From positions 38,733,993 through 38,797,992 of the forward strand of contig OX393561.1 of the NCBI GenBank assembly GCA_947652115.1: a stretch of 64,000 nt of DNA. The letters run 5' to 3'. A program made the translations under genes and the position numbers. The notes under the pieces were generated by a model. That model saw only the letters and a list, made by a program, of their open reading frames with translations, made no database searches and was not told the origin of the DNA. Positions within the stretch are counted from its first letter, which is position 1. The number at the start of each line of letters is the position of its first letter. The stretch comes from Blastomussa wellsi. Lineage: Eukaryota > Cnidaria > Anthozoa > Scleractinia > Plerogyridae. This document shows, piece after piece, positions 12,301 to 20,900 of the stretch.

Positions 12301-13397
12301 AACTCTGGACTCGTCCGCACCGATGCGAAAATGTTTTGTTTGAGTTCATGGAACAGTAAACGCACCGCAAATGCGGTCTTGGTAGCGTTGTTTTACATAC
12401 GCTGATATGTAGTACATTTCGGTTCAATTCTAAATTTTGAAACAGGAAAACTAATAAATGCCACAGAAAGTTATATTCTCAATTAATATGGCAAATTGTT
12501 TTCCTTTTTTCTTCTTGTGAGTCTTGAGTATTCTATTTTATGTGAATCATGCTTCTCCGAAAGCTCTCTAATCAGCTGAAATCTCATTGAGATGTAGAGT
12601 GAGATTTTCCTGTTATTCAACAAGAAATCATTGCATGATCTTTTACAACATCGAATGGTGGTGTTGGTATTCATTGGAATTTTAAATATCAGCGTAAAGA
12701 AATCTTCAAGTTTGTATTTTTTGTGTGTGAAGTATATGTTTTTCCTCTTATGACACCTATTTCTCTCGCTATTACATAGTTTGGAGTTTGGAAATACCTT
12801 GTTTTCACATTTCTGAAGAGAAAGAGTTAAAACGCACAATCACGTTTACCACGCCCTTATATTTCATTAGCGTTTTGCGTGTTGTGTAAGCTTGAAGCTT
12901 CAACGTTCACTGAAATAGGTGCAAACCAGTCGGGTGAACAAGTGCCAGCTTCGGCAAATCTTCGTGGAAGCACTCGACGTACTTTTATCCGATCAAAAAC
13001 TAGCGTGAGAGCTCGAGCTCGCCACAGTTGATGACGAAATCCCACCCGGCCTCGGAGACGGGTCTGAGCCCGCGGTGTTCGTCCCTGAAGTTGCTTAGCA
13101 ACATGACGTGTATGCTCGCGCGATTACTTTGGGTGTATCACTTGTTTCTCCGACTGACGCATCGGCATCCAGTTTTTAACCTGCCAGTAGGCTCACGTTT
13201 TGCTCGCGTGTTCCAAAGCAGGCTGTCCAGTTTTGTGATTGGCCATTCCACGAGATAAATCGCCTTGTAAACTAAACAATGCGCTGTATTTGTTTCCACA
13301 GCAACCGTTGCGTATGAGGTTAAAAGTGATGTACAAGATAAACGGAGCTCCCGTCAACGAACAAGGAGAAGTGAACAGTTTTCCTCCAGGTCTCTGA
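302..13397 (+). CDS. AP1G1: AP-1 complex subunit gamma (gamma-adaptin), 3' part, 15 exons
   Basis: Large subunit of the AP-1 clathrin adaptor, which sorts cargo at the trans-Golgi and endosomes. Exons: 302-357, 1784-1897, 2638-2778, 2934-2988, 4154-4276, 4398-4484, 4932-5059, 5318-5422, 6366-6472, 6582-6616, 6996-7140, 7256-7414, 7645-7808, 9447-9545, 13302-13397. Every junction is in phase, giving 537 residues to the TGA at 13395-13397. Seen in order: the end of the armadillo-like trunk ([50 protein letters not shown]); a Pro-rich hinge with two LLDLLGG clathrin-box motifs in the 6996-7140 exon; then the gamma-ear domain (7645 onward, [11 protein letters not shown] at an exon end). The N-terminal ~300 residues lie left of the window. 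The 6472 donor (GTTCCA) is weak, and the 7414 donor has an in-frame alternative at about 7426. The ear ends FPPGL, slightly different from vertebrates. Family assignment is secure. Confidence 0.95.
490..1160. repeat. Two clusters of a GGGGCTTAT-type short repeat
   Basis: In the first visible AP1G1 intron, copies of GGGGCTTAT followed by a GGAGGG-like spacer recur at about 490-622 and again at about 1046-1160. The two clusters share a longer stretch (AGGGGCTTATTATAGGAGG in both). They look like a diverged short tandem repeat or two copies of one repeat module. No coding signal is seen; the small plus-strand frames here arise from the repeat. Confidence 0.6.
1316..1729. mobile_element. Tc1/mariner-type MITE with TA target site
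   Basis: A 414-bp element bounded by inverted ends CAGTCAACTCTCTCT / AGAGAGAGTTGACTG. TA dinucleotides flank both sides (1314-1315 and 1730-1731). The inside holds several internal copies of a CTCTATAAGACGGAC-like motif and no transposase frame. TA duplication plus CAGT ends is the usual pattern for non-autonomous Tc1/mariner elements. It lies in the AP1G1 intron before the 1784 exon. Confidence 0.75.
3640..4015 (-). mobile_element. tRNA-derived SINE (family A), minus strand
   Basis: Read on the minus strand, the head at about 4015-3945 has a pol III A box (TTAGCTCAGTTGG) and a B box (GGGTTCTAGACC), as in a tRNA gene. A ~300-bp body follows that is not tRNA. The body is shared with the copy at 46440-46860 (ACACCGGGAACTCC, ATTGAAGATGCAG, AAGGCAGCACGTTCTCCT and others). 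It is in the AP1G1 intron between the 2988 and 4154 exon edges. The tRNA-like head alone is not a functional tRNA gene. Confidence 0.75.
4623..4848. mobile_element. Tc1/mariner-type MITE with 34-bp perfect terminal inverted repeats
   Basis: A 226-bp element in the AP1G1 intron just before the 4932 exon. Its ends begin CAGTCTTTCCCGTAAAACCG and repeat inverted over about 34 bp. TA flanks both sides (4621-4622, 4849-4850). There is no coding capacity. Near-perfect arms suggest a fairly young insertion. Confidence 0.8.
5816..5939. mobile_element. Palindromic MITE, CAGTACC ends
   Basis: A 124-bp element with inverted ends CAGTACCGCTCAAA / TTTGAGTGGTACTG extending about 24 bp (GTAAGTTGA inside the arms). 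The centre is rich in CCTCGA/TCGAGG words. The left flank is TA; the right flank reads TTA, so the target duplication is imperfect. It lies in the AP1G1 intron before the 6366 exon. Confidence 0.65.
8229..8460 (+). mobile_element. tRNA-derived SINE (family B), plus strand
   Basis: The head has A-box-like CATAGTGGTGAGAGC and B-box-like GGGTCCGATTACC. It is followed by a body with TTTTCCTCCCTCTACAGAAA and CAAATTCCAATTCGATCTGG. The same body recurs at 17390-17520. It sits in the AP1G1 intron between the 7808 and 9447 exon edges. Small frames on both strands here are accidental. Confidence 0.7.
8867..9250. repeat. 41-bp minisatellite, about nine copies
   Basis: Tandem units built around GACAGTTTCAATTGGTAACA then CTGAATGCAACCGACTTTTGC, period 41 bp. 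The central copies (about 9040-9220) are nearly identical and the outer ones are diverged. The period is not a multiple of three, so the minus-strand frames across it are not a protein repeat. It is in the AP1G1 intron before the 9447 exon. Confidence 0.9.
9546..13301. other. Last AP1G1 intron, 3.7 kb
   Basis: It holds no exon I can support. Contents: related GC-rich blocks at 10270-10440 and 12985-13110; a promoter-like spot at 10590-10640 followed by an unassigned 134-codon plus-strand frame (10605-11009); otherwise AT-rich sequence. The frame begins [14 protein letters not shown] and shows no family I recognise. Confidence 0.6.
10590..10640 (+). promoter_or_regulatory. NRF1-like plus YY1-like motif pair at an ATG
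   Basis: GCATGCGCA (NRF1-type) at about 10593 is followed ~25 bp later by CAAGATGGCGG (YY1-type), whose ATG opens a frame. In animal genomes this pairing is typical of housekeeping transcription starts. Its place deep in the last AP1G1 intron is unexpected. The motifs are seen; promoter activity is inferred. Confidence 0.35.
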
Positions 13398-13583
13398 CGA
13401 CCATCCGCCGCATCGTTGGATTATATGTAGAAATTATATTTTGTACGGTAAATGCTTATCGATATGTTCGGCAATCATACGCCTGGCTGGCTGTAGACGT
13501 GTGTAAAATGTTTTCTTGGGTGTTCAGTATCAACCGATACTCAAATGATCCCCACTAATACTGAAATACATGTATCTTATTAG

Positions 13584-13845
13584 ACGTTTTGTTGTGTAGT
13601 ATCGCGGAGTATTTTTACGAGTTGTGACGTATTTTGACGAGTCCGTAGGGCAAGTTAAAATACAAACAACGAGTACGATACTTCACAACAAAACGTATAT
13701 TGAGAGATCTATTATCCAACGTGCCAAATTGTTATGTCCGTGCGGGCGAATTTCTAACCGGTTTTCTGGAGTACAAATACCGCGTGATATTTGTACTTGT
13801 TTTGGGCGTTATTTGTACTCTATGAAGCACAGTTGGATAATAAAG
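13584..13845. repeat. Nested inverted repeats in the AP1G1 3' region
   Basis: Arms ACGTTTTGTTGTGTAGTATC (from 13584) and GATACTTCACAACAAAACGT (to 13696) pair. Next, CTATTATCCAAC (about 13709) pairs with GTTGGATAATA near 13833. Inside that, AGTACAAATA (13770-13779) and TATTTGTACT (13788-13797) pair perfectly. The first AATAAA after the stop codon (13839-13844) overlaps the outer arm. Probably a foldback element lying in the 3' UTR or just downstream. Confidence 0.7.
13839..13844 (+). terminator. Candidate poly(A) signal for AP1G1
   Basis: AATAAA about 440 bases after the AP1G1 stop, inside a hairpin arm. A second AATAAA lies at 14169-14174. Neither can be preferred from sequence alone. Confidence 0.35.
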
Positions 13846-14114
13846 ATATTAGTATTTAGGAGAATTTGTATGGAACAGTTGGACCCCCCAAGTACATGGC
13901 TGTTGAAGAAATTAGGGCTTTTCACGAAACTCCATTGTAATTTTAGATGGTATATTCGTACACCCCCACTTCAGTTAACCCCAGGGATATGGGAAGTCTT
14001 CCTATCCAGATACAGAAATTTCCCTTCCCACGTTTTAAAGGCCCGCACTGTGAAGTTTGTCTTCAGTCAGACGGTAGTGGTTGCTGCTTATCCTTTTCAC
14101 CCCCAGTGGTAGTG

Positions 14115-14290
14115 GTGGAGTCTGGAAAGGTGGAGTCTGTGGAAGAAATCCTGCATCGTGACCATTCAAATAAAACCTCTTCGGTGGTACTTTCACATGG
14201 TACTAATTGTTTCCACCATTTGACAAAATGAAATTTGGGATTTGTGTCGAATTTTGACTTTGGCCACTTCTGGGAGTGAAAGGGTTATGG
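14115..14290 (+). repeat. Single unit of the ACCATTCAAAT-type repeat
   Basis: Contains GTGGAAGAAATCCTGC, GTGACCATTCAAATAAAACC, GTACTTTCACATGGTACT and GGCCACTTCTGGGAGTGAAA. These words match the diverged tandem array at about 40510-41500 (ACCATTCAAATGAAAGC, TTTTCATGTGGTACTG). It is a dispersed, non-coding family. Confidence 0.5.
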
Positions 14291-14299
14291 TTAGACTAT

Positions 14300-16480
14300 A
14301 GAGAGAAAGGAAAATACTCAACAAAGAAATTAGAAAAATTGTAATATGAAAAGGAAAAAAATCATAACTCGAAAATGATGCCTAAAAAACGAATAAATGT
14401 CTGGAAGCACAAGTACATGGTAACGTACACAAGTTATAGTTGAAACTCGCTTGGAACTATTGAATTCCTACTAGTTTTTCTCGTTATTTTTGTTATCAAT
14501 AGTTGTTTGGAGTGGATACTTCATCATTTCAGTTATGTGATATATACAAATGTAACTGCGACCCAGCGTTCTTCTCTTTTCGCGACTCGTCACAGTTTAG
14601 AACAAATGATTTGTTTAAAACTAAAACCAAGTGGCACCGTTGGAGCGGATTTCAAATTCGTGTCCTGAAACCAAAACCAAAGTAATTACTCTGGCCAATC
14701 AAAGTGGACAAAAAAATCCAGTGACCCAATCAAAACTGTAAGCAATACATGTAGCCGGACAAAGCGCGGGAAAATGTACGTGAGGAAGTCACGACTGCTT
14801 TTGGTTTTACTTCTGATTGGTTGAAGAAGTGGCGTGTACAACCATTGCTAAATATGGTTTTTCCTCGCCACTGCTTGGTCAAAGCACGTGTCACAAGTTT
14901 CACTGATTAATTTTTAAACGCAAACTCAAAGCAAGCTAGCCGACGAAGATTAATTGACGTTTTTAATACGTCACGGGAGTCCGTAAATCTCTGCTTGAGC
15001 CTTAGCATAGAATGGAAAGCGATGTAAAAATAAACAAATTAGCTGCGTCGAGCCGAGCATTGGTCACGTGCCACGGGCAAGAGATGATTGAGATGTTGAG
15101 GCAAGGTGCATTACACAGGCGCACACCAACGATTTGTTTATCACGTTAGAACTTAAAGATCGTTTCCAGCTGTCTCTGCATCCCGAGTCAGTTCGCAAGA
15201 AACTTAACGCTAGACGTGTTGTAGGCCACGGACTGTTAAAGTGCCTGACCCACCCACTTTGCATCACGCGCCTCTATTATTGTTATTGTTATCACAAGAA
15301 GCGATTGTACAAAAAATAACGAACCCCAAGGAAAGAAAAAATAGCGAGGAGTATATTTTCTTAAAGATGTCCCCTGCTTGAGGCATTCAACGTCGCTGGA
15401 AACAGATAAAATATGTCGGTCACTGCAACTCGCTTTTTCGGGGGCCCCAAAAATGGCGGTTTGACTCGCGATGCATAATGGGTGGGTCAGATTCTTTAAT
15501 GATCCTCAAGTGTACGATGAATTTAACTCGCTGTTCCCTAATCTTTTGGTTCTTGCCAGGCAAGATCTAAATACATGTAGATTGTGAATTATGAGGTGTA
15601 GACACGGTGCAATGTAACCTTTTTAAAAACTGACGTTTAATAATGTAAAACCTGATGTGAAAATAAAATGTCAGAGTTAAAAGAGAACAAGACGCGAGAT
15701 TGAGTTATGCCGTTTCAGAGAATGTTCACAAACTGCGGCTCATGCAGCGACAAAGACTCGCATTCACCGATAGTTATTTAGACTTCAGCTCAATGGAGAG
15801 AAGCGAAGTGAAAGCCACACAACAGCAGGCCTCTCAAACCCACTTTTCTTTTAGTCAGCACCAAACACGAAGATTCTGATCGATTCTGACCAGTCCAGAT
15901 TCCCGAATTCCTCGTTTCTTCGACCTCCGGTCATTCTGCACAGAGTATGCGTGTTCAGTCTGACTGGCTCAGATTCAATCTAAAGCACTATGGTCCAAAG
16001 AATAGTGGACTCTGGGGCGAGATTGCTGTCTTGGACACTCGAGTTGTTGCGGGTCTTGCACACCGCTAGGAAGTTTTTGTGTTCCAAAACACTGGCTTGA
16101 AACTGTCGGTGTTGCCTATAGAGCAATCCAAGAGTGGGTTTGATGGGTCAACTACCTGTGAACACACCATGCGATTTCAAAAGTGGAGCTCACTGAAATC
16201 TCCTTTTTTATAAATAGCTCAAGAGTTCAATTCATCCAATGCGTAATTTAGACATGGCGGATTGGTAACTTAGCACTCGTCACATCTGAAAACTTACCTT
16301 GGAGAACATTTTGGTGGTTTGTACAAAAGTATTGCCTCCTGGTACGTGATATTGTGGTAGGTGACACGGTGCGCGGCTAAGACGTGTGTCTTCTGAAACT
16401 TTTGCGCATGACGTGTGAGTAAACCCTGAGTTTGGGTTCAGCACTTGCATGCCTTGTAATTTGGGATAGGGATAGGCGAT
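14300..16480. other. Gene-free stretch with weak inverted repeats
   Basis: No gene recognised. A GC-richer block at about 14690-14900 (AAAGCGCGGGAAAA, then TTTTGGTTTTACTTCTGATTGG) resembles blocks at 43995-44170 and 48070-48280. An inverted pair at about 15228-15268 and 15470-15510 (CTGACCCACCCA against TGGGTGGGTCAG) suggests an old foldback element. Confidence 0.5.
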
Positions 16481-16498
16481 AGAGACGAGAGGGAGCAA

Positions 16499-16631
16499 TC
16501 TAACCATGAACAGATTGAGTTGTCTTACACGAAGCGTGGAATCGCCTCCGCCCCTTCAGTGGCTACCGACCCCTCGAGCTTCCTACTATTCCACGCTTCG
16601 TGTAAGACAACTCAATCTGTTCGTGGTTAGA
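16499..16631. repeat. Palindrome with 44-bp arms
   Basis: The left arm begins TCTAACCATGAACAGATTG and the right arm ends CAATCTGTTCGTGGTTAGA; one mismatch, about 45-base loop. Small foldback element. The plus-strand frame running through it is incidental. Confidence 0.85.
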
Positions 16632-16809
16632 AAGGTCCCTGTCCCTTTCAGCCTTCACCTTGCATTTGGTGCTAACTTCCCCGTCCCACTCCACCCCGAT
16701 TTTCGCATCCCACACAAGGGTAGGGATAAAAAATTCAACTTCCCCTCCCCCTGGAGTAAGGCGCAAGCACTGCCAGTGCCGAACCATTTGAGTATTGGAC
16801 CAGAGTAAG

Positions 16810-17095
16810 TAGCAAGGCCTTTTAAGCCAAACTGGCTCAGCTGCCTTGCGCTTGACTACAGTTCCTGAAGCATGAAGTGGCCAGGAGTATGGGATGCTAG
16901 CCCATCACAGGTTACTCCCCAGCATTCTGCCAGGTTGTCTCAATTCACTGGTACATGTACCCATTTATACACCCGGGTGGAGAGAGGCACTGTGAGAGTA
17001 AAGTGTCTTGCCCGAGAACACAACGCAGTGCCCCGGCTAGAGGCTCGAACCCGGAGTCGAGTGCACTAACCATTAGGCCACAACGCCTCCCACCT
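16810..17095 (-). mobile_element. tRNA-derived SINE (family C), minus strand
   Basis: On the minus strand the head reads GGCCTAATGGTTAGTGCACT (A box) then GGGTTCGAGCC (B box). The body contains AAGACACTTTACTCTCACAG, TATAAATGGGTACATGTACC and GATGGGCTAGCATCCCATA. A full plus-strand relative is at 58068-58325 and a decayed one at 51470-51690. Confidence 0.8.
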
Positions 17096-17104
17096 TATTG
17101 TATT

Positions 17105-17530
17105 GCCAATAACAAAGGAATGGGGAGCAGGGTTGGCGCAGTGGTGAGGGCGCTCGCCTCCCACCTTATTGGAAAAGACCAGCTACATTATTTTTGTTTG
17201 CCAATAACAAAGGAATGGGGAGCAGGGTTGGTGCAGTGGTGAGAGCGCTCGCCTCCCACCTTATTGGAAAAGACCAGCTACATTATGTTTGTTTGCCAAT
17301 AACAAAGGCATGGGGAGCAGGGTTGGTGCAGTGGTGAGGGCGCTCGCCTCCCACCAGTGTGGCTCGAGTTCGATTTCCGGACCCGGCGTCATATGTGGGT
17401 TGAGTTTGTTGTTGGTTCTCTACTCGCTCCGAGGGTTTTTTTTTCGGGTTCTCCGGTTTTCCTCCCTCCACAAAAACCAACATTTTCAAATTCCAATTCG
17501 ATCTGGGATTCGAGGGCCGCAGGTTTGGTG
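17105..17530 (+). mobile_element. SINE family B copy with a triplicated 95-bp head segment
   Basis: A unit starting GCCAATAACAAAGGAATGGG and containing the A-box-like GCGCAGTGGTGAGGGCGCTC recurs at 17105, 17200 and 17295, a 95-bp period. Only the third unit runs on into a B box (GAGTTCGATTTCC) and the family B body (CAAATTCCAATTCGATCTGG). The same body is at 8340-8420. Confidence 0.75.
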
Positions 17531-17669
17531 AATTTCGATGACAAAATGCACGTTTGGAACAAAGAGATGGTAATTTATACCCATTAATGCGCTTGTAGAC
17601 TTTGCGGAATGGGTATAAATTTCCATCTCTTTGTTCAAAACGTGCATTTTGTCATCAAAATTTACCAAA
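17524..17669. repeat. Palindrome with 62-bp arms
   Basis: Left arm 17524-17585 and right arm 17608-17669 pair at roughly 90 percent, for example ACAAAATGCACGTTTGGAAC against the right-arm complement. The loop is 22 bases. A foldback element immediately after the SINE body. Confidence 0.85.
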
Positions 17670-17868
17670 TTGGCCACATGTTTAACTGAATACTTGTAAT
17701 TGTTACTGACAAAGTCAAAGCTACGAGCAGTCTCTATTACTCTAAAATCCATCTAAAAAGGCGAAAATAGCGAACGAGCGAGAGCGAGATTCATTGACGA
17801 GCGACTCGCGACTTCGTCGCCCACTCGCTTTCAGAGTAAAGGGAGATTTAATTAATTAATTTGTATAT

Positions 17869-17971
17869 GTAACAGGACTACATGCTGTCCAATTTGAAAA
17901 TAATTGGACGAGGCGACGAATTTTTTTGAATCAAATTCTTTCCAAATTGGACAAGCATGTAGTCCTGTTAC
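17869..17971. repeat. Inverted repeat, 28-bp arms
   Basis: GTAACAGGACTACATGCTG at 17869 is mirrored by AAGCATGTAGTCCTGTTAC ending 17971. One-base bulge, ~46-base loop. Probably a small MITE. Confidence 0.75.
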
Positions 17972-17979
17972 CTGTTAAT

Positions 17980-20900
17980 AACATAGCATCCAAAAATATA
18001 TGAACATGGCAAATGTTTCGCACACCAAACTAGCTTTACTTGACAATTTACTGGTTTATGTAAGGGATCCAGATTTTTCTTAAATTGGACAGTTTGAACA
18101 AAAACTGTCCAATTTATTTTAAATTTGGACAGTTGGCAAAAATTAATAAAAAATGCATCTGTTGACAATAATGGATTTTGGTGTAGCTATATAATTATGT
18201 CAGGAATTACTAATTGGCAAGAAAAGACCACACAACAGTACCGGCACATGCTAAAGTGGACAGGCAAAGTGTGCCAAAACAGCCGGAAATTTTCTGTTAG
18301 AAATCGAATGATTCGAAAACTTCCAAAAACTCTTTTCGGAAATTGTTGATAACCTTAAGTGGTACACCTTTTCTTCCGTTTGGCACAGAACGCCGGAAAT
18401 TTTCAAACCACTTGCACGTTTCTCCCACTCATTTGAAACAACCGCGCAGTTTTTTTGACAACGAATTTAATTTCCAAATGATATTAATTCAAAGCGCCAC
18501 CTCTTTTGCTTGCGAAACCAGATTGTAAGGATGGTACAACAGCAAAAGGGCAAAATTCATTGGCCAATATTTCAACTAGCAGAGTTGGTAATCTTCAGGG
18601 CTCGTAACGAGCACCATCTCAACCGGTTTTCTTTTCAGCAGAAACTACACTTGCATTTGTTGAATGAAACTGCGGGTTTACCTCGGTGTAAAAACCTGTG
18701 ACCTTTTTCTTTGTTTTTGAGCTATTGTTTTTCTGTTCTATATTGTTTTGAGTTCTTTGTTGTCTTGTTCGTTCTTTGTTTTACGTCACTGGTGAGTTTC
18801 GCAGGTTTTTACACCGAGGATGAGCCGAAATCGCGTTCTTGACTGAGGGGAGTGGTGCCACCCACCGTACCATACGACCCCAGCCCGTCGACCCCACAAC
18901 AAGGCAGGTTTTTGAGCCGTTTTAGCCTTCTAAACCGCGGTTTAATCTGAAGGTTATTAAACATCTTTTGGCAAAGTTTCACATCTAAAAATATCACCCA
19001 TCTGTGATGAAAAGCTGTGCCGAACGTCTTTCGAAATAAGCAGCAAAACCGTATTAAATACTGGACTACTAACAGACTTGAATCCATAGAAAACATTTAC
19101 ATGTAAAAACGTTCACAAAGTGAGTGTTCAAACTTAAGCAACACTGAATAATGTCGTCGATGTTTCTAGATGGTAAAAAAAATCGAAAACACGAAGAAAG
19201 TATTTTAGCAATAGATTGATGTTGTCTATATATGGTCAGTGTAGTACTCTATACTTAAAAAACATATCAGCTGAGTAATGTGTAGCATTCACAGACGTGT
19301 TACTGCGATATTAAATACAAATATTCGATACATGTATATGCTCCCTTTCCTGATGCAGCAACACAGTGAGAATATAACTGTGCCGAAGACTCTTTACTAA
19401 AGACAAGTATTTACGAGAAGTAAACGACTTTAAATGTCAAAAACTTCTATTCCAGTGCCTGCCTCACTGGGTCCTGTGCCCCGATTGTTATACCTTGGAT
19501 GCGGATCAACAGTGTTCAACAGATCTTCAATACAGTTCCTCGAAAGAGCAAAGTCCTTTAAACAGGGCATAAATGAAACATTAAAGATCCCTCACTCCTA
19601 CAATATCGCGACATGCACCCGGAAACGGAAATCATGTAATTATAAATGGCTTCCTCGGTTCCAGAACAACCCATGCCAGTGCGCAGTACTCCACAACTGG
19701 ATGCAAGCCTTTAGGCCAAGAAATTTTGCTGCGTCGACAAGGTCCAAGATAATCGAAGAAGTTTTTACTTACAGGATTAAGTTCTCAAAGTGTTGCGATG
19801 TGTATTTATTCTGTTTTTCGGATGGTACAACAATAGCAATTTGTTGGCTGTCACAGCAATGATTGACATTAAATGGTCTAAGTTTGGGCATCACATATGA
19901 AATGGCATTTTTGGAGAATTCAAGCGAAGCGTCTTTCGTATTCGAATTTCTTTCGTCAAATTTGAACACATAGCCTGTCTCGACTTATCGATATCGTTCA
20001 GGCGATTTTAATTCAACAGAAAACCAACTGACTTGCTTCAATATCCTTGATTCTGCAACGAATCAGGTCTGGTCTGTTGACCACCGCATGAATTGAAGAC
20101 AGTCAATAGCGGAAACGCTTTTGAATAGATGCCCTTTTGGCCATCAAACCACTGGAGATACCGGTGTGGAAAACGCCTTTTCTAAAAAATTCATTGCGAT
20201 CACGTATCACTGAAATTTAAACACTGCTCTCAACCGAAGTCTTATTTGCATTCCCGCCATGATCACTTCTATTTCCATACTCATTGACCTTGAATGAGTG
20301 ATTGCGTGCGTGCGTGTGAATTTGATCGGACATAATTCTCGACAGCTGACATGAACATCCTTGTCAGCTGTCATGTTTACAAAGGAAAGTACAAGCTCCA
20401 AATTAAGTGAGTGTTAAAATTAGCACGTTTAAGCTGTTAAAACTGTTATCGCCGGTGATCAAGTGATCGCTACTGTTTTGTTTGAGTGAGAGACCTTCCC
20501 TGAACTCTGCCCCCAGGACGAATATATGAAACGTTATATAAAACTGCTTGATAAGTGCTTTTTTTTTCTTGGGTTATTGCCAGTTTTGTGTTAAGATCTT
20601 CTGGTATTTGATCTTTCAATACAGTCAGCTAAAGATAGTTAAAATAGACAGATTACAGTTTCGTTTGATCCTTTTACATAAAACACGGGAAGAACTTGTA
20701 CAATTTTACAAGGCATGCAAAAAAGATTGGCAATTTCGTTACAGCATGTGCCTTTTTGCAGTGCAATGTTGCAAATCTCTCGATGCTTATCTCTCGCGCA
20801 AATGGGGTCAAATTGGTTGAAGCCATTAAATGATGTCGAGGTGTCTGGTGCAAAAACCGTCCAAAGTAAGGCTAGGCTAGGTGCACGAAAGCGATCTTGC

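Noticed and set aside
19434..19862. 142-codon plus-strand frame
   Set aside because: No recognisable domain, splice or signal evidence; length is compatible with chance.
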